Positions 1 through 6,117 of a DNA stretch of 13,244 bases are shown piece after piece (position 1 is the stretch's first letter; the number at the start of each line of letters is the position of its first letter). The position numbers were made by a program, and so were the translations under genes. Source of the stretch: Bacilli bacterium (GTDB taxonomy: Bacteria > Bacillota_I > Bacilli_A > RFN20 > CAG-288); NCBI GenBank assembly GCA_900763245.1, contig CAAFJQ010000087.1, positions 1 through 13,244 on the forward strand, given 5' to 3'. The notes under the pieces were generated by a model. The model searched no databases and was not told where the DNA came from. It saw only the letters and a list, made by a program, of their open reading frames with translations.

Positions 1-16
1 AAATACTAATTATTTA

Positions 17-1834
17 CTATTTTTGCGTATCATCGACAGTCAGCATCGCAATGAATGCTTCCTGCGGGACCTGAACCTTTCCGAATTCCTTCATACGTTT
101 CTTACCCCTCTTCTGCTTTTCCAAAAGTTTCTTCTTTCTGGAAATATCACCGCCATAGCACTTGGCAAGAACGTCCTTACGGACTGATTTGATATCCGCT
201 CTTGCGATGATCTTGCTTCCGAAAGCGGCCTGAACAGGGATTTCGAACTGCTGTTTAGGTATGACATCTTTCAGTTTATCGACAACAGCACGTGCCCTTG
301 TATAAGCGGTAGGTCGATAGATGACAGTAGTCAAAGCGTCGACTGCTTCTCCATTGAGAAGAATATCCATTCTTTCGACATCGCTCTTTTCATAGCCGAT
401 AGGAGTATAGTCTAAAGATGCATAACCCTGAGAGATAGATTTCAGTCTGTCAAAAAAGTCAAATACGATTTCACTTAGAGGCATCTTATATTTCAATTCA
501 ACACGTGTTTCATCAATATAAGTCATAACATCAAAGACACCACGTCTATTCTGGCATAAAGTCATAATGTTGCCAACAAAGTCTTTCGGTGCCATGATGA
601 CAACGTTTGCAAAAGGTTCAGCGGTCTCTTTGATCTTCGTTCTGTCTTTCGGGAAGTCGGCAGGGTTCTGGATGAACTCTGTCGTATCATCTGTGAATGT
701 GACTTCATAGACAACAGAAGGTGCCGTGCACATAATATCAAGATCGAATTCTTCTTCCAGTCTTTCCTGTACGACTTCCATATGAAGAAGTCCTAAGAAA
801 CCGCATCTGAAACCAGAACCCAATGCGACAGAGGTTTCCGGCTCATAGACAAGAGCGGAATCATTTAAGGAAAGCTTGTCCAAAGCATTGTGAAGGTTTT
901 CGAAATCTTTGTTGTCGCTAGGATAAAGACCGGCAAAAACCATCGGCTGCGTCTTTCTGAATCCCTTCAAGAGCTTTGCACTGTTGTTGTCGACTGTTGT
1001 GACAGTATCACCGACTTGAACATCCTTGATGTTTTTGATCGATGCAGCCAGATATCCGACTTCACCGGCCTTAAGGGAATCAACCTTTTGTTCTTTCGGT
1101 GTACGGATACCAAGCTCAGTGACCTGATAAGTGTTTCCGTTTGACAGGAATTTGATCTTATCGCCGACTCTGATCGTTCCTTCGAATACGCGGATGAGAA
1201 TGATGACACCTCGATAGGAATCAAAGCGAGAATCGAAAATAAGTGCTTCCAAAGGGTTGTTTTCATCACCGCTAGGAGAAGGAAGATCGGTGACGATATG
1301 CTCTAAAAGCGTGTCCACACCGATACCTGTCTTTGCAGAGACAGGTATGACAGATTCAGGATCGATGGACAAAGTGTCGATCAGTTCAAGCTGACATCTT
1401 TCTACATCAGCGGAAGGAAGATCCATCTTGTTGATGACAGGAAGCAACTTCAATCCATTATCGATAGCAAGATAACCGTTGGCAAGTGTCTGAGCCTGAA
1501 CACCCTGTGTAGCATCGACGACAAGAATTGCGCCTTCGCATGCGCTGAGGGAACGGCTGACTTCATAGGTGAAGTCGACATGGCCAGGAGTATCGATCAG
1601 GTTGAACAGATAGGTCTCACCATCCTTTGCTTTATAGGTTACATTGACCGCATTGAGTTTGATTGTGATTCCTCTTTCTCTTTCGATTGACATCTCATCC
1701 AAAAGCTGAGGCTGAAGATCTCTTACTTCAACCGCTCCGGTTTTTTCAAGGATTCGATCGCAAAGCGTTGATTTTCCATGATCGATATGGGCGACAACGC
1801 AGAAGTTTCTGATATGTTTCTGATCAAAGTTCAT
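17..1834 (-). CDS. lepA: Elongation factor 4 (LepA), ribosomal back-translocase GTPase
   Basis: LepA is a cytoplasmic translational GTPase that binds ribosomes and remobilises stalled or mistranslocated complexes. The 605-residue length is normal for the family. All G motifs are visible: AHIDHGKST at residues 15-23, the switch region RERGITI at 52-58, DTPGH at 81-85, NKMD at 135-138 and SAKTG at 166-170. The C-terminus has the LepA-specific basic stretch (KRGKKRMKEFGKVQVPQ) instead of EF-G domain IV. The ATG is preceded by a strong GGAAGGAG site. The start lies inside the end of the upstream helicase gene (11 nt overlap), so the two are probably co-transcribed and translationally coupled. It ends in TAG. 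No missing key residue was seen; the identification is secure. Confidence 0.98.
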   Translation of the reverse strand: MNFDQKHIRNFCVVAHIDHGKSTLCDRILEKTGAVEVRDLQPQLLDEMSIERERGITIKLNAVNVTYKAKDGETYLFNLIDTPGHVDFTYEVSRSLSACEGAILVVDATQGVQAQTLANGYLAIDNGLKLLPVINKMDLPSADVERCQLELIDTLSIDPESVIPVSAKTGIGVDTLLEHIVTDLPSPSGDENNPLEALIFDSRFDSYRGVIILIRVFEGTIRVGDKIKFLSNGNTYQVTELGIRTPKEQKVDSLKAGEVGYLAASIKNIKDVQVGDTVTTVDNNSAKLLKGFRKTQPMVFAGLYPSDNKDFENLHNALDKLSLNDSALVYEPETSVALGSGFRCGFLGLLHMEVVQERLEEEFDLDIMCTAPSVVYEVTFTDDTTEFIQNPADFPKDRTKIKETAEPFANVVIMAPKDFVGNIMTLCQNRRGVFDVMTYIDETRVELKYKMPLSEIVFDFFDRLKSISQGYASLDYTPIGYEKSDVERMDILLNGEAVDALTTVIYRPTAYTRARAVVDKLKDVIPKQQFEIPVQAAFGSKIIARADIKSVRKDVLAKCYGGDISRKKKLLEKQKRGKKRMKEFGKVQVPQEAFIAMLTVDDTQK

Positions 1835-4244
1835 TTTTGTCTTTCTCCTTCCAAAAAGTGCGCAATTTCATTTTCAGCTGGCTGGGCGATACGATAGTCG
1901 TAGCATCAGGATAGATTTCTTTCATGATGTCATAGTAGTTTTTCTGTTTATAGCGCGAATCGATAAACAGGACAAAGCCCATATCATTTTCAGAGCGGAT
2001 GACACGTCCTGCCGCCTGAAGAACTTTATTGATTCCAGGATAGGTATAAGCATAAAGGAAACCTAACTGAGAATCGACGTCATCCTGATTGAAATAATCT
2101 TTCAGTCTGTCTCTTTCAAAGTTAAGCTGCGGAAGACCGACTGAAATGATGATGGCACCGATAAGTCTATCTCCGACAAGATCGATGCCTTCTGAGAAGA
2201 CACCGCCAAGAACAAGAAGACCGACTGTTGTTTTTTCACTTTCTGTTTTGAAATTTTCCAAGAATGATTGTTTGTCGGATTCTTTCATAAAACGAGACTG
2301 CGTGATGATACTGACGTTTTCCTCTTTTTCCTGATCAAAGAAAGAATAGAGCCTTTCAAGATAATCAAACGACGGGCAGAAAACAAAATAGTTTCCCTGC
2401 TTTGATGCGATTGCGCTTTTGATCAGCGAATAGACAGAATATAAAGTCGCATCTCTATCTTTATATCTTAAAGATAGGTTCGTATCAAAGAAAAATTTTC
2501 TGTTTTCAAGCGGAAAAGGGGAATTAAGAATCAGACGATTGGATAAATCGTTCTTGTCGCCGCCTAACAGATCAATGTAATAATCCTTCGGAGACAAGGT
2601 TGCAGAGAAGTAGACCGTCGATTCGAAATTGCTGGAACCTTCATTGATAAGTGGTCTGCTATCAAGATTCATGATCCTGATCGAATTGATTTCATTATCA
2701 TATTTCGTGACATAGCAATAGAATGCATTGTGAAGAGAATCATCCTCAGCAAGCTTGGCAAGGAAAGCAAAGCTGTTCAACGAGTAGAAGAATTCCAAAA
2801 AAGCATCATCGACAAGTGAAGGAGACTTTTTCAGAATATCCTTCATATCAACAAGACAATCATCGATATCATCCGTTATTGTAGTTGGTATCTTTTTGAT
2901 TTCAACTAAATTGCTTTGAACGATATTTCCAGCAATATCCTCAAGATTCATATGCTCAATCAGATAAATTAAATCTGTAAGATCTGAACGGAGCATTTCA
3001 AAAGCAGGTGAGATGCAGAACTCCAGAGCCTTCTTAATATCGTTTAAGAACAATTCAATCGAGTACATGTCACGTACTCTGTCAGGAAGATTGTGACATT
3101 CATCGACAAGCAAAAATGCATGTGTGTTTTTGATATTGCTCTCTTCCAGATTGAGAAGATCGTGATAGTCATATACATACGAATAATCGCAGATGAGAAC
3201 ATCGCAATATGCGGAGAAATCCAACTGAAGCTGGAAAGGACACATCTGATTCTTGTAGGCGATCTCTTCTATCTTTTTTCGATCGAATAAATCCGCACAT
3301 TCCAGATTGTCAAAAATGACATCGACCAGTTTGTCATAATAGTATTTTGCAAAAGGACACTCATCAGGATTGCAGTGTCCCTTTTTGTCATTGAAGCAAA
3401 TATTCTCTTTGCTGGTGAATTCAATCGTCTTTGTTTTTACACCTTGATTGATAAAAAGAGACATCGCATTGACAGCGATTTTCTTGATGGAGTTCTTGCT
3501 TGTCAGATAGAAAATCTTATCTGCTTTCTTTGAATAGAATCTTTTGACCAGAGGATAGAGGACTGAAATCGTCTTACCGATACCAGTCGGAGCCTCGATG
3601 AAGACTTCTTTTTTCTCCTCAGCAGCCTTTTCAACAAAATCAATCGCATCTTTCTGACCCTCTCTAAAATGAGAAAAAGGGAAAGTCAGATCCTTAGTGG
3701 ACATATTCCTTTCGATTTTCATCCTCTGAATCTTTTTCTGAATATGTGTAAAGCGAAGAATCAGATCAGCCACAAAACGGGATAATTCCTCATCCGTGTA
3801 TTTCTTTGTGATATGTTTTTTCAGACGGTAATTGTTCTGCTTGATATAGGTCATCAGAATCGTTACTGATTTGAGGCTCTTTTGCTTGGAAAGAATATAA
3901 GCATAGAACATCGCCTGTCCTAAATGCCATTCACCATGATCATGAATGAAATTATCAAGATCATCGACTGTGGTCTTGATCTCTTCAACAATGACTTCGC
4001 CATCATCTTTGAAAATGACACCATCAGCCTTTCCGAAAACTTTGAAAGTCATACCCTCATTCTGGAATTCATAGGAAAGAGGATACTCAGAGTAGTAATC
4101 ATCGCCTTGCTCTTTTTGATATCTTGCGTGAAGCCTTGTGCCTTCCTGCATAGAGGATTGATTGAAAACGCGAGTGTCTAAATGCCCTCTCCTAAGCAAT
4201 AAGTCAACGATGTCATGTACAGATAAGGTATATACTTGGCTCAT
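1824..4244 (-). CDS. DinG/XPD-family Fe-S helicase with N-terminal RecB-like nuclease domain
   Basis: An 806-residue superfamily 2 helicase. Residues about 1-180 carry a RecB/Cas4-like PD-(D/E)XK nuclease signature: H39, D74 (in GKADG), E88-I-K90, then Q110 and Y114 (QxxxY). The helicase follows: Walker A EAPTGIGKT at 217-225, four candidate Fe-S cysteines C283, C291, C296 and C335, DECH at 381-384, FSATLSP at 546-552, GGVFSEGIDL at 680-689 and QAAGRVIR at 743-750. Relatives act on damaged or structured DNA, usually unwinding 5' to 3'; the exact role here is unknown. The frame opens further at TTG 4295, but I chose ATG 4244 because family members begin near the TLSVHDIVDLLLR segment and the likely promoter lies between the two starts. 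No Shine-Dalgarno sequence precedes the ATG. The gene overlaps lepA by 11 nt. No cas genes accompany it. Confidence 0.93.
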   Translation of the reverse strand: MSQVYTLSVHDIVDLLLRRGHLDTRVFNQSSMQEGTRLHARYQKEQGDDYYSEYPLSYEFQNEGMTFKVFGKADGVIFKDDGEVIVEEIKTTVDDLDNFIHDHGEWHLGQAMFYAYILSKQKSLKSVTILMTYIKQNNYRLKKHITKKYTDEELSRFVADLILRFTHIQKKIQRMKIERNMSTKDLTFPFSHFREGQKDAIDFVEKAAEEKKEVFIEAPTGIGKTISVLYPLVKRFYSKKADKIFYLTSKNSIKKIAVNAMSLFINQGVKTKTIEFTSKENICFNDKKGHCNPDECPFAKYYYDKLVDVIFDNLECADLFDRKKIEEIAYKNQMCPFQLQLDFSAYCDVLICDYSYVYDYHDLLNLEESNIKNTHAFLLVDECHNLPDRVRDMYSIELFLNDIKKALEFCISPAFEMLRSDLTDLIYLIEHMNLEDIAGNIVQSNLVEIKKIPTTITDDIDDCLVDMKDILKKSPSLVDDAFLEFFYSLNSFAFLAKLAEDDSLHNAFYCYVTKYDNEINSIRIMNLDSRPLINEGSSNFESTVYFSATLSPKDYYIDLLGGDKNDLSNRLILNSPFPLENRKFFFDTNLSLRYKDRDATLYSVYSLIKSAIASKQGNYFVFCPSFDYLERLYSFFDQEKEENVSIITQSRFMKESDKQSFLENFKTESEKTTVGLLVLGGVFSEGIDLVGDRLIGAIIISVGLPQLNFERDRLKDYFNQDDVDSQLGFLYAYTYPGINKVLQAAGRVIRSENDMGFVLFIDSRYKQKNYYDIMKEIYPDATTIVSPSQLKMKLRTFWKEKDKNEL
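1845..1852 (-). promoter_or_regulatory. Ribosome binding site of lepA
   Basis: GGAAGGAG on the minus strand lies about 10 nt before the lepA ATG and within the last codons of the helicase gene. It supports the chosen lepA start and coupling between the two genes. Confidence 0.85.
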
Positions 4245-4251
4245 ATGGATT

Positions 4252-4260
4252 ATTCTAGCA
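4252..4260 (-). promoter_or_regulatory. Probable extended -10 promoter of the helicase-lepA operon
   Basis: The minus strand reads TGCTAGAAT, an extended -10 element with five of six matches to TATAAT. No good -35 is found 16-18 nt upstream (AATCGA at 17). Initiation would fall near 4244-4246, at or beside the ATG, giving a leaderless or almost leaderless mRNA. Confidence 0.6.
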
Positions 4261-4309
4261 TAATTTAGGCGGAATCGATTTGAAAACCATGGCAAAAATA
4301 AAAAATTGC

Positions 4310-4338
4310 TTGAATAATGCTTTTCACTTTGCTAGAAT
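4310..4338 (+). promoter_or_regulatory. Promoter of tRNA-Phe
   Basis: TTGAAT (4310-4315) and TAGAAT (4333-4338) are separated by exactly 17 nt, and a TG one base upstream of the -10 makes it an extended element. The predicted start near 4345 leaves a leader of about 30 nt before the mature tRNA 5' end. Confidence 0.75.
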
Positions 4339-4376
4339 ATCAAAGCGCCATAAAAAGCGCGACACAAATCATTATT

Positions 4377-4452
4377 GGCCCGATAGCTCAGCTGGCAGAG
4401 CATAGCACTGAAAATGCTAGTGTCCGCAGTTCGACCCTGCGTTGGGCCACCA
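4377..4452 (+). tRNA. tRNA-Phe (anticodon GAA)
   Basis: A 76-nt cloverleaf including an encoded CCA tail. The acceptor stem GGCCCGA pairs with TTGGGCC (one G-T pair). The D arm is GCTC/GAGC with loop AGCTGGCA. The anticodon stem TAGCA/TGCTA encloses CTGAAAA, giving anticodon GAA for phenylalanine, with T33 and A37. The T arm CGCAG/CTGCG encloses TTCGACC. The discriminator base is A. The gene stands alone with its own promoter and terminator and diverges from the helicase-lepA operon. Confidence 0.97.
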
Positions 4453-4462
4453 TCTTGAAAAC

Positions 4463-4487
4463 AACTCGGAGTTCCTCCGAGTTTTTT
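4463..4487 (+). terminator. Intrinsic terminator after tRNA-Phe
   Basis: A perfect 8-bp stem AACTCGGA / TCCGAGTT with a GTTCC loop runs into a T tract, 11 nt after the CCA end. It separates the tRNA transcript from the next gene. Confidence 0.9.
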
Positions 4488-4545
4488 CGATGTTGTCCCT
4501 CCTCGGTTCTCACTCCGGCCACTATCATTTTCAGAAAAAGAATAC

Positions 4546-4562
4546 GAAAAATTTAATTTTTC
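4546..4562. repeat. Perfect 8+1+8 inverted repeat upstream of the nuclease-like gene
   Basis: GAAAAATTTAATTTTTC is a perfect palindrome around a central T. It lies 42 nt before the start codon at 4604 and contains TTTAAT, a possible -10, with no convincing -35. It may be an operator; chance in AT-rich DNA is also possible. Confidence 0.4.
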
Positions 4563-4588
4563 TGCCTTTGCGTATGAATATCTATATG

Positions 4589-4594
4589 AAGGGG
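4589..4594 (+). promoter_or_regulatory. Ribosome binding site deciding the start at 4604
   Basis: AAGGGG ends 9 nt before ATG 4604. The in-frame ATGs at 4574 and 4586 lack such a site, and further upstream the frame runs into the tRNA and its terminator. Confidence 0.75.
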
Positions 4595-4603
4595 ATTAAC
4601 CAT

Positions 4604-5353
4604 ATGCGAATCAATAGCGGACTGCAGAACGAATTAGATCTGATCAAAGCCATCGACGGAAAACGTTTCGACGACTTCGGAAACAACATCAAAAACCTCA
4701 TGAAAGCAATGTACGATGATTTTGACGATGACATCTTTGTCGTCACAAAAGAAGACCCTAGGGCCAAACCGGATATCGCTGTGACTTATCATGAGAAGAC
4801 TTTCCATATTTCGATAAAAAGCGGAGGAGCCGAACATATTCATTGCGAAGACATCAAGAAATTTATTTTGTCTCTTCGCGCAAGAGGAATTTCAAAAGAG
4901 ACACAGAAAACAATTCTTAAATTTCAGTTTGGTGACGGCACCTTGGATGGTACTGGAAAAGATAGACTTCCTTATCAGACTATCTTTCTTCAAATGCAGG
5001 ATGAAATCAAAGCTGCAAACATCGAATTGAACCGAAACAGAGAGCTCGTGGTAGACTATGTGACAAAGTTCCTTTTTCATGGAAACCATGAAGATCTTCC
5101 TAGTGCGGATTACATTTATTTCGGAACACCTGATTTCGGTGTATTGGCAAGTGAAAACCAGGTTATCAAACATTTAAAGCGCAAAAACTGGAATTACATC
5201 AACAGTCTTCATCTCGGCCCTGTTATTTTCGGTCCGAGAGCCAGGTTCATCAATCATGATGAAAGACAGCCACAACGTCGATATTATGTTGCTTTCAAAT
5301 GGGGAAGACTGTCAAACGATATCGATTATATTTCAAGACATTATGATGATTGA
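4604..5353 (+). CDS. Putative PD-(D/E)XK-like endonuclease of an uncharacterised family
   Basis: A 249-residue soluble protein without signal peptide or membrane segment. I know no named function for it. Residues 56-57 (PD), followed by a predicted beta hairpin ending in S70-I-K72 and then H80-x-E82, resemble the variant PD...SxK...E site seen in some restriction enzymes (Cfr10I/NgoMIV type), where the second acidic residue moves to the following helix. I recall other Firmicutes hypothetical proteins with a similar SIK-x-G...H-x-E block and a C-terminal block like the HLGP and FKWGRL segments here, but cannot verify this. Residues 110-125 (GDGTLDGTGKDRLPYQ) form another distinctive block. The gene starts about 116 nt after the tRNA-Phe terminator. 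No methyltransferase lies beside it, which argues against an ordinary restriction-modification pair. The stop TGA is 59 nt before the ABC ATPase gene. Confidence 0.65.
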   Translation: MRINSGLQNELDLIKAIDGKRFDDFGNNIKNLMKAMYDDFDDDIFVVTKEDPRAKPDIAVTYHEKTFHISIKSGGAEHIHCEDIKKFILSLRARGISKETQKTILKFQFGDGTLDGTGKDRLPYQTIFLQMQDEIKAANIELNRNRELVVDYVTKFLFHGNHEDLPSADYIYFGTPDFGVLASENQVIKHLKRKNWNYINSLHLGPVIFGPRARFINHDERQPQRRYYVAFKWGRLSNDIDYISRHYDD

Positions 5354-5383
5354 CAATATTTCCTTTTTCTATCACTCTCTTGG

Positions 5384-5392
5384 TGCTAAAAT
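5384..5392 (+). promoter_or_regulatory. Probable extended -10 promoter of the ABC transporter genes
   Basis: TGCTAAAAT matches the extended -10 consensus (five of six in the hexamer). The hexamer 17 nt upstream is T-rich (TTTTTC), so the -35 is poor. Initiation near 5399 would leave a leader of about 14 nt. The TTGACA at 5350-5355 is too far away to pair with it. Confidence 0.5.
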
Positions 5393-5412
5393 AACGCTAA
5401 GAGAATTAGAAC

Positions 5413-6117
5413 ATGAAAGAAATAGAGGTCAACAACTTATCCAAAATCTATAACCAAGGAAGCGAAAACGAAGTCAGAGCACTTGATGATGTTACTTTTT
5501 CATTGGACAAAGGCGAATTTGTCGTCATTCTTGGATCGAGCGGCGCTGGTAAAAGCACACTTCTTAACATCCTCGGCGGATTAGATAATGCTACTTCAGG
5601 AACGTACTTCATTCATGGAGAGAACGTTACATCTTTTGATGATAAGAAACTTGTCTTTTTCCGTCGAAAAGACATTGGATTTGTCTTTCAGTTCTATAAT
5701 CTCATGCCCAATCTCACTGCTCTTGAGAATGTGGAATTGGCAGCCTCTTTGAATGAGGATTCCTTAGATAGCAAAGATGTTCTGAAATCTGTCGGATTGG
5801 AAAAGAGACAAGGGAATTTCCCATCTGAATTATCAGGCGGAGAACAGCAGAGAGTTGCAATTGCTAGAGCGATTGTCAAAAATCCTGATCTGTTGCTCTG
5901 CGATGAACCGACAGGTGCCCTAGATAGCAAAACAGGAAGCAGTGTACTATCATTGCTTTATGATGTTTCGAAAAAATATCAGAAGACAGTCATTGTCGTC
6001 ACACACAATTCCAAGATTGCAGAATGTGCTGAAAAAGTCCTTCGTATCAGTGACGGAAAACTGGTGTCTGTCGAAAAGAATGAAAATCCGATACCGCCGG
6101 AGCAAATACAATGGTAA
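5413..6117 (+). CDS. ABC transporter ATP-binding protein, MacB/LolD type
   Basis: A 234-residue cytoplasmic ATPase that would power the permease encoded next. Walker A GSSGAGKST is at 41-49, the Q-loop glutamine is Q93, the signature LSGGEQ is at 140-145, Walker B LLLCDEP at 160-166 and the switch histidine is H198. Length and the segments FQFYNLMPNLTALENV and DEPTGALD are typical of the type VII (MacB/LolD/FtsE-like) exporters, which move lipoproteins, peptides or antibiotics by a mechanotransmission mechanism. All catalytic residues are present. The ribosome site (AAGAGA) is weak. The end overlaps the permease start by 7 nt (ATGGTAA). The substrate cannot be read from the sequence: no precursor peptide or two-component system is next to it. 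Confidence 0.95.
   Translation: MKEIEVNNLSKIYNQGSENEVRALDDVTFSLDKGEFVVILGSSGAGKSTLLNILGGLDNATSGTYFIHGENVTSFDDKKLVFFRRKDIGFVFQFYNLMPNLTALENVELAASLNEDSLDSKDVLKSVGLEKRQGNFPSELSGGEQQRVAIARAIVKNPDLLLCDEPTGALDSKTGSSVLSLLYDVSKKYQKTVIVVTHNSKIAECAEKVLRISDGKLVSVEKNENPIPPEQIQW

Noticed and set aside
1824..4244. Helicase-nuclease as part of a CRISPR system (Cas4 or CasDinG)
   Set aside because: No CRISPR repeats and no other cas genes are present; RecB-like domains fused to DinG-type helicases also occur outside CRISPR loci.
4245..4295. N-terminal extension of the helicase from TTG 4295
   Set aside because: The 17 extra residues do not resemble the family start, the codon is TTG without a ribosome site, and the likely promoter lies inside this stretch.
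4317..4603. Plus-strand open frames starting at 4317 and 4442
   Set aside because: The first is a chance frame through the tRNA-Phe promoter, gene and terminator. The second starts inside the tRNA 3' end; its real gene starts at 4604.
5350..5355. TTGACA as the -35 of the ABC transporter promoter
   Set aside because: It overlaps the stop codon of the upstream gene, and no -10-like hexamer lies 16-18 nt downstream; the TAAAAT at 5387 is 31 nt away.
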